Below, one piece after another: positions 1 to 11,917 of a stretch of 64,000 bases of DNA (the stretch's first letter is position 1; each line of letters begins with the position of its first letter). This stretch comes from Dactylorhiza incarnata. Taxonomy: Eukaryota; Streptophyta; Magnoliopsida; Asparagales; Orchidaceae. The stretch spans positions 186,001 through 250,000 of the forward strand of contig JAWHQI010000327.1 of the NCBI GenBank assembly GCA_033032865.1, read 5' to 3'. The translations under genes and the position numbers were made by a program. The notes beneath the pieces are model-generated. The model was given only the letters and a program-made list of their open reading frames with translations. It searched no databases and had not been told where the DNA came from.

Positions 1-1301
1 TTTAAATTGGCAGCGCTTGTTAAAATTACAAGCACGGGCGTGTGGGACGTAAAATGTGTTGCCGTGGGGGGCACGAGGCGGTGATCCGTTGGCACAATGG
101 CGGGAGAGCAGCAGGCAGCCCTCCGATCGCCACTGCAAACTACTCAGAATTTCATGAAGTGCAGTAAAATAACAATGGCCACCGTTCCAAGCGCAAAATT
201 TGGCGGGCCAACACTATTTCCCCGCAGCAGAAGCAAACACGAATTTGCGAAGCGGCTGTGAACAGAATTTCATAAAATTCGCCGGTGCAGAGTCGGCTGA
301 GCAAACAGAACTTCAACATGCACAGCATAAAAAAAACAAATGGTATTAAATTACGGGTAATTCTTCGGCAATGTGGAGTAACATAGCGGTGTATATTGAG
401 AACCACCGACCATCGGGATAACGCACACCACCGCATCCCTTACCCACCATGCGGATATAATTCAAATAGTCATGCCCCTCGACGACTAATCATAATCATA
501 TGTTATAACGCGCGCAAAGGGCGGGCACGAATCGGGCCCCGACGATCGATGGACTCCTCGGGGCACCGAGTTACTTTTGTTGCGGGAATCTAAACATCAC
601 TTCCACACGAAATCGCGGGGCTTTTGGCAAACGAAAAGCATGCTCAAGTCTAGCGAAATAAAAAAAAAGGATGGAGAAGCCTTGGAAATCTCATCTAAAA
701 CAACAATACCCAGGGCAATGTTCTTTAATTTAGGAGCAGCTTCAGAGTTCCAAATTCACTGCAGAAGAAGGAGAAGTTCAGAAGGTTAGCATAGAAGAGA
801 GAAAGCCGGAATTAAGCAATGCAAAGGCTACCAATCTCGCCACACCAACCTCCGCTTCTTCGCCCGCGCCAATTTTCGCTGCGGCGTCTCTCGCTGTTTC
901 ATCGGCTGCAATGGAGGACAATAACATGAATTATCAGGGTCGCCTTGTGGAAAACTATTGCGGGTTTATAATCAGAGAGCTCAAAAGCGTCTGGGATTTA
1001 ATTTTTTCCCCCCCTTCACTTTCCTTCAATTAGAAGGAAGCTTAAATCAGTGAATGACAGCTATATTACACCTGCTGGAAAGATTAAGCCCAATAAAAAC
1101 TTCAATTTTTTTTATAAAATTTAGATTCAACTAAAGTGGTAATTATGTGTGCATCCTACCCTACGCGCATGCAGGCAAACAAGATGAATCCTATTGCAGC
1201 TGCGGCGGGACTTGAACCTAAGCAAAGGCATTATCGTATGATTAAGGAAGCGGCCTGGAGATCAATTTTGATGCAGAATAATCTTTTTCAAAGGGCGAAA
1301 A
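1..1301. other. No confident gene; unassigned flank
   Basis: I see no recognisable protein or RNA gene here. The longest open frames are 65-95 codons and lack family resemblance. On the minus strand, 778-905 follows an acceptor-like tract ending in TTGCAG and stays open for about 42 codons to a TGA, so a decayed exon is possible. I cannot name it. Confidence 0.4.
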
Positions 1302-1424
1302 TTAATGTGTTGCTGGCGAGTTTGAAGGTTCGAAATCAAACTCCATGTAGTCAGCAAGGCCGTCGACGAGGTTCTTAATCAAGCTCCAGTTCATCGCAGG
1401 GATGTTGGCGGCCCTGTCGATGAT
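1302..1424 (-). CDS. Candidate terminal exon of an unrecognised gene
   Basis: On the minus strand a pyrimidine-rich acceptor ending CTCTCTAG (1425 upward) is followed by 40 open codons and a TAA at 1302-1304. The peptide is protein-like (contains NWSLIKNLVDGLADYMEF) and is not low complexity. I do not recognise the family. The upstream side is cut 30 bases away by the solo LTR starting at 1455, so any earlier exons would lie beyond 6427, where another minus-strand open stretch (6432-6640) is seen. It may equally be a retroelement fragment. Confidence 0.2.
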   Translation of the reverse strand: MIDRAANIPAMNWSLIKNLVDGLADYMEFDFEPSNSPATH

Positions 1425-1449
1425 CTAGAGAGGACAAGCGGGCCTGGAG

Positions 1450-1454
1450 GCGAA
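1450..1454. repeat. Target site duplication, left (gcgaa)
   Basis: Flanks the solo LTR; the right copy is acgaa at 6427-6431, with one mismatch. Confidence 0.5.
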
Positions 1455-4400
1455 TGTAACATCCCCCAAACAACTAGACCCCCAAGTTGGTTTTGTCATG
1501 ACTAGGTCATGACAAAACCATAGGAAGAGCTTAAGACCATGTGGGCTTGGGTGAGAGGAAGAAAACCCAAGTGGTCTGCAGATAGCAGTTTTCAGATACC
1601 TAGCCTAGAGTTGGACTTTAGGGTCTCACCTTGAACCCTGACCCCACCATAGTATCTCTAACCCATTAGGGGTCAACCAAAGAGGCCAAATTGACCAAAG
1701 TCAACCCTAACCCTAAATTGGTCAAACTAACTCAATTAGGGCAAATTGGCCCCCCACCATGCCAAATTGACCCTGCCCCTACCCTTATAGGGTCACTAGG
1801 GACCTAATGGACCAAAAAGCCCCATCGTGGGACCTCCAATTTGGCCAATTTTATCAAAGTCAACTCTAGCCCTAATTTGGTCAAAAGTGCCCCATTAAGG
1901 GGCAATGCACCCTCACCTAGCCAAATTGACTCCACCTAAACCTTCCTAACCCATAAGAGAGTCCAATGGGCCACTACCCACCCATTGTGGTCAACCCAAG
2001 TGGTCAATTTGACCAAAGTCAACATTAGCCTAAGTTTAGGTCAAAATGACCTACTTTACCCAAATTGAACCAAATCCACTTGAGCTAGACCCAATTGATG
2101 TGGTCCACCACCTCATGGGGATTGAATGTTGCTGAGTTGGCCATCCAATTTGAAGAGAGTCGGCCAGGAGAGAGAGCCCAATTTGGAAGAGAGAGAAAGA
2201 AAGGGGAGTTATTGGGGAGGAAGAAGAAACCCCCAATCTGAGCAATTGATGGCTCCATTCATCTCCCCTTGAGGAGAGGAGAAGTTTTCAGCTTCTTCCC
2301 GGCCTAATGGATCGCCAATTCATCCCCTCCAAGTGTAGCCGAAATCTCCACTAAGGGCCATTAATGGCAATTCGAGTAACTCCTCTCATATAGCCTCAAT
2401 TGACCCCTTTAACATCTTCAGAGGTCAGAAAGGAGTGAAACCCCCCTCTACCCCGAAGAAATCGAGCACCAGAAGCTAGGATTGACATGCCGCCGAAAGC
2501 TCCACCTCCGGCCATGGCGAATCGCCGGAATACGCGCCACCAAGCCCCCACACAGGTCCGATCCGCTTCCTCTCCTCTAGTGCTAGATCTTCTGATGCTT
2601 CGGGGCTTGATCCGAGCTCAATTGGGCTCGGATCGCGCTTCCGAGAGGGCTCCTTTCGAGCCCTCTTTCCCCCGCAAAATCCCCTCACTCCGGCCACCTC
2701 CGACCGGCCAACCACCTATAATCGTCGGCCACCACCTTCACGAAGGTGGTGGTGGCATTTGTCGGCCGAGGCGGCGCTCAGGTGGCCGGGAAAGTGAGGG
2801 GGAAGAAGGCCCAGGACGGTTAAATATCAGCCCTTTGGCTGAAGGAAGACGATGAGCAGATGCCGTCCAAACCGCGCCACGATTCGTGCAGAATCATTTC
2901 TTATGATTAAATGTTTATATCATTTTCTGTCACACATTTAGCAGTGTTTTGTTTTAATTATTAAAAATACTAGACCACTCAAATGAAAAAATGCCCAACA
3001 TCAAAGTTGTAGCCTTGGGTGTGTAGATTAATCCAAAATTTGTTTCAGGCCAATAGGGGCACTATAGCCCCCTGTGGAGCCATTTTGCTAGGACTGGTCC
3101 CTAGGGTAGGGCAGTCACCTTTCCTTGAATAACTCTTAATAGAGAAATGTTATGGGCATGAAAATTGAAACCTAGGCTACTTACATCAACCCCCTCATTA
3201 TATCAAAAGATGAGAATTTTAGGAGAACATTTTTCTAAGGTTTTTGTAATAATTTCATAATTCAAATGATAATTAATTAATGGGTCTAAGGACCCCCAAT
3301 CCCCTCCAAATTTTGGTGGGTGCTCCTTAGGGTTATTATATGACCTTGGTAAAAATTTTAGCCCAATTGGGACTGTTTTAGTTAGGTAATTGGTTAACCC
3401 AAGTTGGGTCAAGTTAGGTCAAAATTGGGTATGGTGTTTATCTTGGGGTATGGTGGTCAAAACTCATCACCATGATGTGAAACCTTGGCCACTGGTTTAG
3501 GATCACCTAAAACACCCCCATGAGTGATTTGGGGTGGTGTGGAGGTGGATATGACCTAGGACCCTAGCTTTATCCATAGGGGTGCATATAGAGCCTTGTG
3601 AAGGTCATATGGTCAAAAGACCTAGAATGGTCATGGGACTTAGTAGATATGTTCATGCGGTGTAATAATGCCCTAGGGAATTTTGAGAGAATTTTAGGAG
3701 TATTTATTCCCCCTAAATTAGATTATAACCCCTTTAGGGCTTTTTCTTGTAAAGGAAATTTGCATGCTCAAATGGCCTTGGATGATGGTGAAACCTTGGT
3801 AGTGCCTTTAATATCACATGAAAAGCCTCTGGTAATTTTTGTGTAATTATTAAAATGATTTAACCAGCATTTCATTCACAAGGCACTTATTTTACCTTAA
3901 CCTTAAGAAATATAATTGAGGGTCCAATACTCTCTGAAAAAATGTGCAACTTGGTGATAGGACATTTCAGGGCACTAGGAAGCTCTGTAAATTTTTATAT
4001 AATTTTTGGAGATTGTTATCAGTAGGCTACTTCACAACATGTTCATATTAGGATTTATTTGGATTATTTATTTAGGTGAGAAAATGATTTCCATAAATTG
4101 TGAAACTCAGTCAGCAAGCCTTTATGAACATATTGGAGATCTAGTATTTCTTTCATAATTTTTGGAATTATTTAACAGTAGGTTCCTTCACAATCTTCCC
4201 TAGAAAGGGTTTCTTTGGAATATTCATTTATGTGATTAATTTGCCTTTATAAATTCTGAAATTTGGCCAGTAGACTTTTCTGACTAATATGAAGGTCTAG
4301 TAATTTTTCCATAATTTTTGGATAAGTAATTTTGATGGTTCCTTCATTAGCCTCCAACTTTGGATAGATGCTAAATATTATAATTAGAGAACAATTTCTG

Positions 4401-6426
4401 ATTGTAAAATTGTGACATTCTGTACTTATTGTTATTTTGGCATGATAGATTTACCTTAATTTTATGGGGGTCATATCATAAGAATATCTTACACTTCATG
4501 TTCATATTCAGGCTTGACAAGTATTGGAGGAATTAAAATAAATGCTAAAATGTTAAAGGAAAAATATGAATCTTTGGTTTTAGTCTTATAATGTCATGAT
4601 AGTCCTCCAGTAAAAATCTTGTGTCATGTGGATGAATATTTGGAGTACTTCTACTTATTAGCTTCATATAGTTAGTTTGGTCTGCGTATAGTAAAAATGG
4701 GAAACTTGGGTATTTAGGGGTCTACCAAGTGGAAGTGGCACGTAGTTGGTGTACATGGTCAGGGTGAAGAGGATGAAGTCATCAAAAAGGAGTTTAGGAG
4801 ATAAGAGTGCTAGGTGAGCTAAGGGTAAAGTCGTGCTTGGGATTGACGAAAGATCATCTTTCCCCTAGCGTGTCATAAACCACCTAGGGTTAATACAAGT
4901 GAAATGGTAAGAGTCTTAGGCATATGGGTAGATACCCATAACATTAAATGCCTTGAGAAAGGGAGCCTTGGGGTGTCATCCCAATATAGTTCCTATTACC
5001 GTAGCGAGCCCCTTACAGGGTAATCCTCGGGAAGTCCAAGGTTAACCATAAATTGTAGGGCTACGTTGTTATACAAGATTAACTAAGTAATATACTCACA
5101 CTCCATTGTCACGGGTGCTTTAGTCGGTTTGGTCTTACGAGCGGTAGGCTCGGTGGTTGTAGCAATAGACTTATTAGCCTGGTGAGTTGTGACTCAACCA
5201 TGTTTGTTGTGCCGGACGGGTTAGCCCGGGGAGCTTATGGCTCAGAGATAGAAGTAAACATGTTTGCATGTGCATAAGGTGGTGGGCCCTTAGTGTTGAT
5301 GGTCGTTGCACCGACATTAATACTTGGGCTCGGTAAGTGTGGATAACCCTTTACCAAGACAAGTCTGGTGGTCTAGCCAGCAAGAGTACGCAGGGACTCC
5401 GTTGTTGTGTTCTTAGCGTTGAGGCGTACGATAGGTCTAGGTTAGGTAGTGCAAATACCAACCTAGAGGTGGGTGAGGCCCAACCCACCGCTTCCGTTTG
5501 CCACTACGGGAGTATCCTGGGAGTTTTGCTAGCTCCAAAAAGGGGAAACTAAAGGTCTGTGCGCATAGAGTCGTTGTGTGTGAGTTGCACTTGTGTGAAC
5601 ATAACATTTAACTGCATATCTTGCATGTCATAGCATCAACATTGCATTTCAACCCCTACCCCTATCGTATAAGTTGGTTATGAGACTTCTTATACGACAG
5701 GCCTTGCTAAACGACTCATTGGTCTATAGGTTTGTGTGGGCATTCCTATAAATCAATGGTTACTTTTCCTTACCTTTACATATTTGCTCTACTTGTTTAC
5801 TTTACCTGTTCTTACTCTACTTTACCTACTGCTTCAGTTATTATATATATTGCGTAGTGGTAGACATTCCTTGTAGATTATATCCCCGTCATCTGCTATT
5901 ATTTACACCCCTTGTTGTTCTCCGCTTCATTCCTCCCGCTCGGTGCCTAGGAGTCACCGGGGGAGGGGTGGAGGATTAGCTTAGTCTTTTTGACTAACGG
6001 TCGGTAGGCCTTATCATTTTAGGGGACCGAGGAGATACTGCAGCACCAGAGGCCGGTGCAGATGGAGACGGGGCAATCTAGTACGGGAGCACCATTGGCA
6101 GGATCCGTGAGTGACTTACTAGTTTTAGTTGGTTTGCTTCCGCGAGTGTCTTTTGTAGTGAGGATTTGATGTATCGGGCAGGAGCCCTTGTTATTTCTAT
6201 CTTTTATTTCAGTTACTTCCTGTGGACATCTCTTTATGATGATTTACTATTTATGTGATGTGGACTTGGCTTCTATAAGATTGTTAAGCTTTACTTCTTT
6301 TGTGATCGACATGGCCAGCAGGATCAGCGTTTTGTAGTGGCGACCTTCCCGAGCGAGGGTGTCACCGCAAAGCGGCGGTTCTGGGCATAAGACCCGGGTT
6401 TTCAAAAGAAAAAAAGGGGTCTTACA
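1455..6426 (+). mobile_element. Solo LTR of a chromovirus-like gypsy element, ~5 kb
   Basis: The left end reads TGTAACATCCCCC and the right end GGGGTCTTACA, the TGTAA...TTACA ends usual for plant Tekay/Del-type chromovirus LTRs. The 5 bases before it (1450-1454, gcgaa) and after it (6427-6431, acgaa) match at 4 of 5, an aged target duplication. No gag, pol, primer site or second LTR is present, so this is a solo LTR left by LTR-LTR recombination. At 4,972 bp it is at the long end for the lineage. Short open frames inside (for example 2487-2855) show no domains. The first 700 bases hold many degenerate repeats of a 'ccaaattgacc/gtcaacc' word. Orientation is inferred from the TG end only. Confidence 0.72.
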
Positions 6427-6431
6427 ACGAA

Positions 6432-6640
6432 ACTGCAGGGGGAAGCAAGGCCAGGGAAGCTCCCGTATAAGGATCGACCGAGTTGCCGAGGCGAGTCATG
6501 TCAACGGGTTTGGAATTGGTAGACAAAGACGGGGGAGCTTTGTTGGCGGTCAGTTGGTCTTGACAGAGGATCTGGAGAATGTCGATTAGGGAAGATTCCA
6601 CCACGTCCATTCGTGAGGAGAGATTGCTATGTTTCGTCAA
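6432..6640 (-). pseudogene. Gag-like or unknown open fragment
   Basis: A 70-codon minus-strand stretch beginning near 6640 and running into the right end of the solo LTR. It starts with a helical segment (MDVVESSLIDILQILCQDQL) followed by a polar, proline-containing stretch, which resembles the N-terminal part of some plant gypsy Gag proteins. That resemblance is weak. When the LTR and one target duplication are ignored, the same frame stays open for a further 17 codons on the left side, so the LTR probably landed inside this older sequence. Confidence 0.25.
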
Positions 6641-7065
6641 GACGATCTGTCATGGCGGGCGTCAACGGCATCCACCGAGCAAGAGCTGCTGGATGAAAAC
6701 AATGCTAAAGATCCCTTTCTACCTGATCAATTCAAAGAGCTAGCCAGTAAAATGGCTGCTCTAGCAAATGCACAGAAAATCAAGCATACGTCCAAGAAGA
6801 AAATTACCGTCTTCTTGAACATCAAGTTATTAATTCTTAAATGAAAATTTTAAGAATGACAATTTTCTATTTTGTAAAGAATATTGGACTCATTTTGAAA
6901 AATAATTATTGATTTTGAAGCATTTTTTTGGAATTCTTCTTCTTATGTTTAGTGGAATGATTTTTATTATTCTGAATGATTTCGTTCTCTGTGCATGTAT
7001 GTTGGAATGATTATAGTTTCTTTGCTCATGAACTCTATATTTCTATAATCTTTATTTTCATTAAA
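6641..7065. other. AT-rich tail of a copia internal region
   Basis: No gene recognised. 6629-6844 has a short plus-strand open frame ending in lysine-rich sequence without known domains. The AT-rich stretch 6845-7065 leads directly into the polypurine tract and LTR at 7066, as expected for the 3' untranslated part of a plus-strand copia element whose coding part is missing. Confidence 0.35.
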
Positions 7066-7076
7066 TAAGGGGAGAT
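7066..7076 (+). other. Polypurine tract (copia)
   Basis: The tract aaggggagat lies immediately before TGTTGGGAAAA, the usual arrangement for second-strand priming at a copia 3' LTR. Confidence 0.6.
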
Positions 7077-7500
7077 TGTTGGGAAAATTCTTGTATGATT
7101 TAATGAAATATAGATAAGTTGTTGTATAAGAAAGTTATGTTAATGTCCTTAAGATCCTAAAAATTAAAGGTGAGGACTTATGATGACATCAACTTTATGA
7201 ATCCTTGAAGACAGGGAAAGCTAAGAAGAATTTCTCTCATTGAAGGCTTCTCTGTCTACGTTCGTTGACCAAAGTGGAAATGGATATACAATCAGCGAGT
7301 GCTAGAGCGAACCGGATATACAATCAGTGGAAGAAGACGAGGGAAGGATGCTTGTACGAGCCAGCCGAAGCTGCTAGCGCGAACGGGCGCTGGGTAGAAA
7401 GAATGTAAGGCAGATGGCGATGGGTACACTGGTGAGGACGGCATAGAGCCCGTGAGGCTCCGGGTTCTCCTACGTCGATCATGACCGGATAATCACATAC
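7077..7500 (+). mobile_element. Copia 3' LTR fragment
   Basis: Begins TGTTGGGAAAATTC directly after a polypurine tract. The same start (TGTTGGGAAAATCC) occurs in the long copia LTR at 34,170, and the following 60 bases (ttgttgtata, ttaatgt/gtctaag words) are similarly arranged, so both belong to related copia families. The right end is not defined; recognisable LTR-like sequence fades near 7,500, where an unrelated repeat starts. No target duplication found. Confidence 0.45.
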
Positions 7501-7520
7501 TGATCATCTGCGTCTTCGTT

Positions 7521-8448
7521 ATGGGTGCAAGCGGTTCGGTAATGTTCGGATTAACCCAAAACTGAAAAAGGCCGGTTATGTTTTTTTTTAACTGGACCGA
7601 AACTAAATCGATCGGTTCTGTTCAACAATCTGGCGGTTTCGGGCAATTTCGGACGGTTTTTCGTTTATTAAATTGTTTTCATAAGCACAAAATTGCAACA
7701 ACATTGACCTACAACATTTTCTATATCAATGTATAATAAGTAATAATAAAAAGTAAATAAATGAAAAACAACCCACAACAATGAGTTAACAAGGGGTTTA
7801 GAACCCTTATTACTTTGAGACTAACAATATTTTATGCAATGTTAAGTTAGAGACTAAAATCTTTACAAAAATCTTAGGGACTGAAATCTTACAGAAAAAA
7901 AAAGTTACGGACTGAAATCCTAAAGTAGGCAAACGTTTGGGACCGAAACGTTTGGGACCGAAATAAGTTGTGGTGTTTTCGAGTATTAAGGTTTAAGGTG
8001 TCTCTGAGTTGTTAGATGCGTGTTCAATAAAATGAAAAATGCTTTTAAAAAAAAATACCCCTTTGCGCTTTAAGTTGCACTTTGCATATTGAAAATCTAG
8101 GAGTGCTATTAGATCTATGTTTAGGAGTGTGGGTACGTGAGTTGTGGCGGTTCTGTGCATAATGGTGAAAAAAAGTGCCTGAGTAACTACGACAGCATCC
8201 ATCAAGATTTAGCGAAGGCCCCAACCAAAAAAAATGGAGTTTGGTCGAAAAATGCTCCCCTTACATTCCAAAAGGGACTACAACGACACTGCTACGTCTA
8301 CTGCTACAGTTTCACATTGCCACAGGCCCAAACACCACAAGTGTCCTAAACAAACCTAAGATAATAATTGATAAAGATATTATAAACCTGTTTAGTACTT
8401 ATGCTCCTCAAGGCCAATTAAATATTAAACTATAACATAAATTTAGAA
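7521..8448. other. Repeat debris with hAT-type terminal motif
   Basis: The start (gggtgcaagcggttcggt, then repeated ggttcgg/ggcggttt words) is typical of the ends of non-autonomous hAT elements in plants, but no matching opposite end was found. From 7,850 to 7,960 the phrase 'gggactgaaat' recurs four times in degenerate form. The short open frames at 7,993-8,435 on both strands show no family likeness. No gene is supported. Confidence 0.3.
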
Positions 8449-8633
8449 ACTGCAGAATATGGGAAGACAGATAATAATAATATCTTTTATTACTTCTCAT
8501 TCAATCATAATAGAAGAATTTGTACATATATTTATAGGATGAAGGAGTGAAAACTCAACTCCAATCCAAGATGTGGGACTACTCTATACATGAGAGAAGA
8601 GGCATTTACATGGGCTTATTTATTTCTTTTACA
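8449..8633 (-). mobile_element. Short copia 3' LTR, minus strand
   Basis: Read on the minus strand it runs TGTAAAAG to TTCTGCA (185 bp), directly after a polypurine tract at 8634-8645 (GCGGGGGAG on the minus strand). It contains an AATAAAAG polyadenylation-like word. This is the 3' LTR of the copia element whose pol remnant occupies 8,700-11,330. No 5' LTR copy was found to the right, so the element is truncated there. Confidence 0.6.
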
Positions 8634-8699
8634 CTCCCCCGCAAGTTGGATCATATAGATTATAGGTGACAAGCTTGAAAATTAACTGTCGGTATAGTG

Positions 8700-9419
8700 G
8701 GCGTGGTAAGGCCTTGATGAGGACATCAAAATTTGCTCGACAGCGGGTACATGTCGCAGACCAAGTTTGCGAAGTTGAACCTTTTCCCGGATGAAATGAC
8801 AATCAACTTCGATATGTTTAGCACCTTCATGAAAGACGGGATTCTCGGCGATATGGATGACAGCTTGACAATCGCAGTAGAGAATGACCGAAGAGGGGTG
8901 AATTATACCAAGACCAATAAAAAGACTCTAACCACATAAATTCAAAAACAACAAATTTCATTGAACGATACTCAACCCCCGCTGAAGAGCGTGCCACCAT
9001 CGTCTGTTTCTTGCTTCGCCAAGTGATCGGGTGTCCGTAGTGGCCACTTGTAGACTGACGATCATCGAGGGATTCGACATAGTCTGCATCAGAATAGACA
9101 ATTAATGATAGAGAAGAGGAGGCTTATACACAAGTCCTTGTCCCAGAGCATTCTTCAGGTACCGAATGATGCGCTCGATAGCCTGGAGGTGGGACACCTG
9201 GGGAGCATGCATGAAGCGGCTGACCACTCCAACAACAAATGATATATCGGGTCGTGTGACAGTCAGATATACAAATTTGCCAACAAGGCGGCGATAGTAT
9301 TCCTGGTTAGAAAGAAGCAAATAAGTGTCGGATGTATGAGCACAGAGCTTGTGATTGACATCCATTGGTGTATCAGCAGGCTTGCATCCTGAGTAGCTTG
9401 CAGCCTGAGTAGCTTGCAT
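8700..9419 (-). pseudogene. Copia reverse transcriptase C-terminus and RNase H
   Basis: The minus strand carries the copia signatures 'KPADTPMD', 'YRRLVGKFVYLTVTRPDI' and 'HLQAIERIIRYLK' (9,102-9,419), then past a frame change 'SDADYVESLDDRQSTSGH' and 'RSSAGVEYRSM' of the RNase H domain (about 8,940-9,100). These are the end of the copia polyprotein. Frame changes and stops show that it is dead. It is followed by the polypurine tract and LTR of the same element. Confidence 0.85.
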
Positions 9420-9500
9420 CCTAAGTAGCTTGTATCATGAAGAATGTAGAGACAGTACTTCCTTTTAGACAAGATGAGGTCATCGGGTCGACGAACTACC

Positions 9501-9716
9501 TCAATAACCAATAAATAACAGGTGACACAAATTTTTGGTCTGAAAGTGTGAGGCCAAGTGCTTTTTAATCATAGATATACCATTTAGGTCATCGTCCGTA
9601 ATGAGAATATCATCAACATATACAAGAAGATCATCGTACTTGCAGGGCGGTGACGAGTAAATAAAGAGAAATCTGTCGAGCTTCGAATGAAGACGAAATC
9701 TAGAACAACCTAACAA
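9501..9716 (-). pseudogene. Copia reverse transcriptase core fragment (YVDD)
   Basis: Contains 'LLVYVDDILITDDD', the catalytic YVDD box of copia reverse transcriptase. The N-terminal ~250 residues expected before it are missing: upstream on the minus strand the sequence passes within about 30 bases to the integrase C-terminus. This is an internal deletion, not just point decay. A frame change separates it from the RNase H-proximal part. Confidence 0.85.
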
Positions 9717-9745
9717 AACTTATCGAACCAGGCTCAAAATGAACA

Positions 9746-10510
9746 TTAGGATGTGAGAAAGTAAGGGGAAGTCAGCATGAGGAGGCGAGGAGTAGAAGGG
9801 TTAATCCTCGAGGAAGGTGACATCATCAGAGGTGACTGTTTTCCTATCAGTGGGAGAATAACACACATAGACCTTCTGCGTGAGTAGTCAACAAACATAT
9901 ATTTGGTAGCACGTGATACCAGTTTGTCCGCCGCAGGGCCAAAATGATGGATGAAGCAAACACTCCCGAAAATCCGAAGAATCAAAGAAAAGAGGGGTGG
10001 TGTCGCAAAGTTAAGAATGGAGGAATGTGATTAATTAAATGGTACGCAGAGGAGACGGCGAAGTGCCAATAGATTACATGATGTTTGGTGGATAATACCA
10101 AATGTATTACAAATGTCCTGGATTGCGTGACTTGTATATTTGCGAGCATTATAGGTTCGAAGTATTTTAATTGAGCATGAGAATTGAGTACGAGTCTCGG
10201 CGATGAAGGAACGAAAGACACATAATACTTCAGAGCGATCACGCAACAAATACAACCATGTCATGCGAGAATGATCATCAATAAATGTAAGAAAGTAATG
10301 ATATCCAGATAAACTAATAGTTTTATAAGGACCCCCAAAATCGGAATGAACTAAATTAAACGAAGCAGAGCTCCTAGTACAATGAGGGGAGAATGTAGAG
10401 CGACATTGTTTCTCATAGATACAGGATTTACATGAAAATTCAGAGAACGGAAAATCTTGAAGAGCTTTCTTCATGATAGGGAGAGGAGCATGACGAGATG
10501 ACGATGCCAA
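9746..10510 (-). pseudogene. Copia integrase (zinc-binding and DDE core, decayed)
   Basis: Minus-strand copia integrase. The N-terminal part has 'CKSCIYEKQCRS' (pre-integrase HHCC region), then 'HSDFGGPY' with the first catalytic Asp and 'FIDDHSRMTWLYLL' with the second Asp region (10,031-10,510). The C-terminal 'FGSVCFIHHFGPAADKL' is at about 9,985. Stops and frame changes split it. It inserts cDNA in intact copia elements; here it cannot be translated whole. Confidence 0.88.
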
Positions 10511-10644
10511 TCAACAGAGGAGAGAACAGTGGTGGGAAGGCCAAAGTGTAAGGCCCATTTGAGAGTCGTCCCCTACAAATGATATTCTGTATCCGTTGAT
10601 CCTACACCACAAAAGAAGAAGAAGAAGAAAATGAGAAGGAGCGG

Positions 10645-11016
10645 TCATAATCCAATAAGACGACTAACAAAAAGAAGATTAAATCGAGAGCCAGAAACAT
10701 GGATAGAGTGGAGAGAGAGAGAGAGAGACGGGGTGAGAGGCGCATCTCCAGACCCGCAGACCGAAGTGTTTTCTCCATTGGCCACCGTGATAAACTTAGG
10801 ACAAGCCGATTTCATGTACCGAGAAAGTTTCTGCGGAGTAATGTGATTCGTGGCACCAGAGTCCACAATCCAAGCGGGCCAGAAGTTCGAGTAACTAGCC
10901 CCAAAGATGTTGGAGTTCCTCTCGCAAGGTGTCAATATCAAAACGGGATGTGGTGGGAACATCCACCGCAGGAGAAGCATGGTGCTGAGAGTTGGAAGGT
11001 TGCGGAGGGAACCCAT
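10645..11016 (-). pseudogene. Copia aspartic protease
   Basis: Contains 'WIVDSGATNHIT', the active-site motif of copia protease, followed by 'NLLFVSRL' at its end. In copia elements this cleaves the Gag-Pol polyprotein and lies between Gag and integrase, as here. It is in a separate frame from its neighbours. A short GA-dinucleotide run (10,712-10,730) interrupts the protease C-terminal part. Confidence 0.85.
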
Positions 11017-11800
11017 GTTTTTTTATAATAGTTAGCCTCAATATGATTTACCCAGACACAATGAGTACATAGGCGAGTGTTTTGCCTATTGGAGCAATAA
11101 AAACTATCGCGTTCACCGCCCCGAGTGCCATGAAGACCTCCACGAGGCCCAGTAGACGGAGGACGAGCATCAGTAGAGTGTTGTAGAAGGGCGGGAAAGG
11201 GATTCAACGAGACTTTAGTGGGTGGAGTGACCATCATAACCATGGAGCACACATCTGAGAGAGTCGGATAGGGGGGACGATAAGATGTTCGCCCGAACAC
11301 TGTGAAGATGTGGTGGCATGCATGCCACATTAGATAGATGTTGAAGGTTGTCTTGCCCGGAGTATAAGGACTTCAGTTCATCCCGCATAGCCTTTGCGGT
11401 CGCGATATGACTCGTGATCCATGGAATTTAAGATCCATGACTGGACTCGTCCATCATCCCAGATACATTGCTCGGTAGGCTCAACAGGTGGGTCGCGAGT
11501 CAAATGGTAGAGAAGACCCTTGGTCTAGAGGACACGACGCACAAAGTGGACCCACTAGACAAAATTCTTCTTCCCAGTAATGGTGGAGATAGTGAAGATT
11601 CAGAGCTCATCGCGAACTTCATAGATGAGAGCCTGAGCAAGCGTGGCCGGAATGGTCAAGGCCGCGGAAGCAACGTTCGTCCCCATGATATAAGCAAGCT
11701 CTGGAGGAGGGTATCAACGAGCATTGGGTACTGGCAGAGGTCGCAACGAGCTCAAGGCTTGAAACAAGCCAACGGCAAGTTCACAGAAGACGCGAGAAGA
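10938..11800 (-). pseudogene. Copia Gag remnant with degenerate zinc knuckle
   Basis: The minus strand encodes a degenerate CCHC knuckle ('LCTHCVWVNHIEANYYKK', second Cys changed) ahead of the protease. Upstream, at about 11,340-11,720, are Gag-like helices ('AMRDELKSLYSGQDNLQ', 'TLAQALIYEVRDELES'). Gag packages element RNA. Stops are numerous. The element's 5' LTR and primer site are missing; the homology ends at the 23-bp satellite near 11,900. Confidence 0.7.
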
Positions 11801-11917
11801 GGTCACTAAAAAAAGATGTGAGCTCCAAGGGAGCGCTGGAAGAGAAGTAGTGAGTTCAAACCAGACGGCAAGTTCACAGAAGGCACAAGAAGAGGTCACC
11901 GGAGGAAGAAGCAGCGA

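Noticed and set aside
2476..2855. Overlapping open frames on both strands (79 and 122 codons)
   Set aside because: Lie inside the solo LTR, with no domain or start context.
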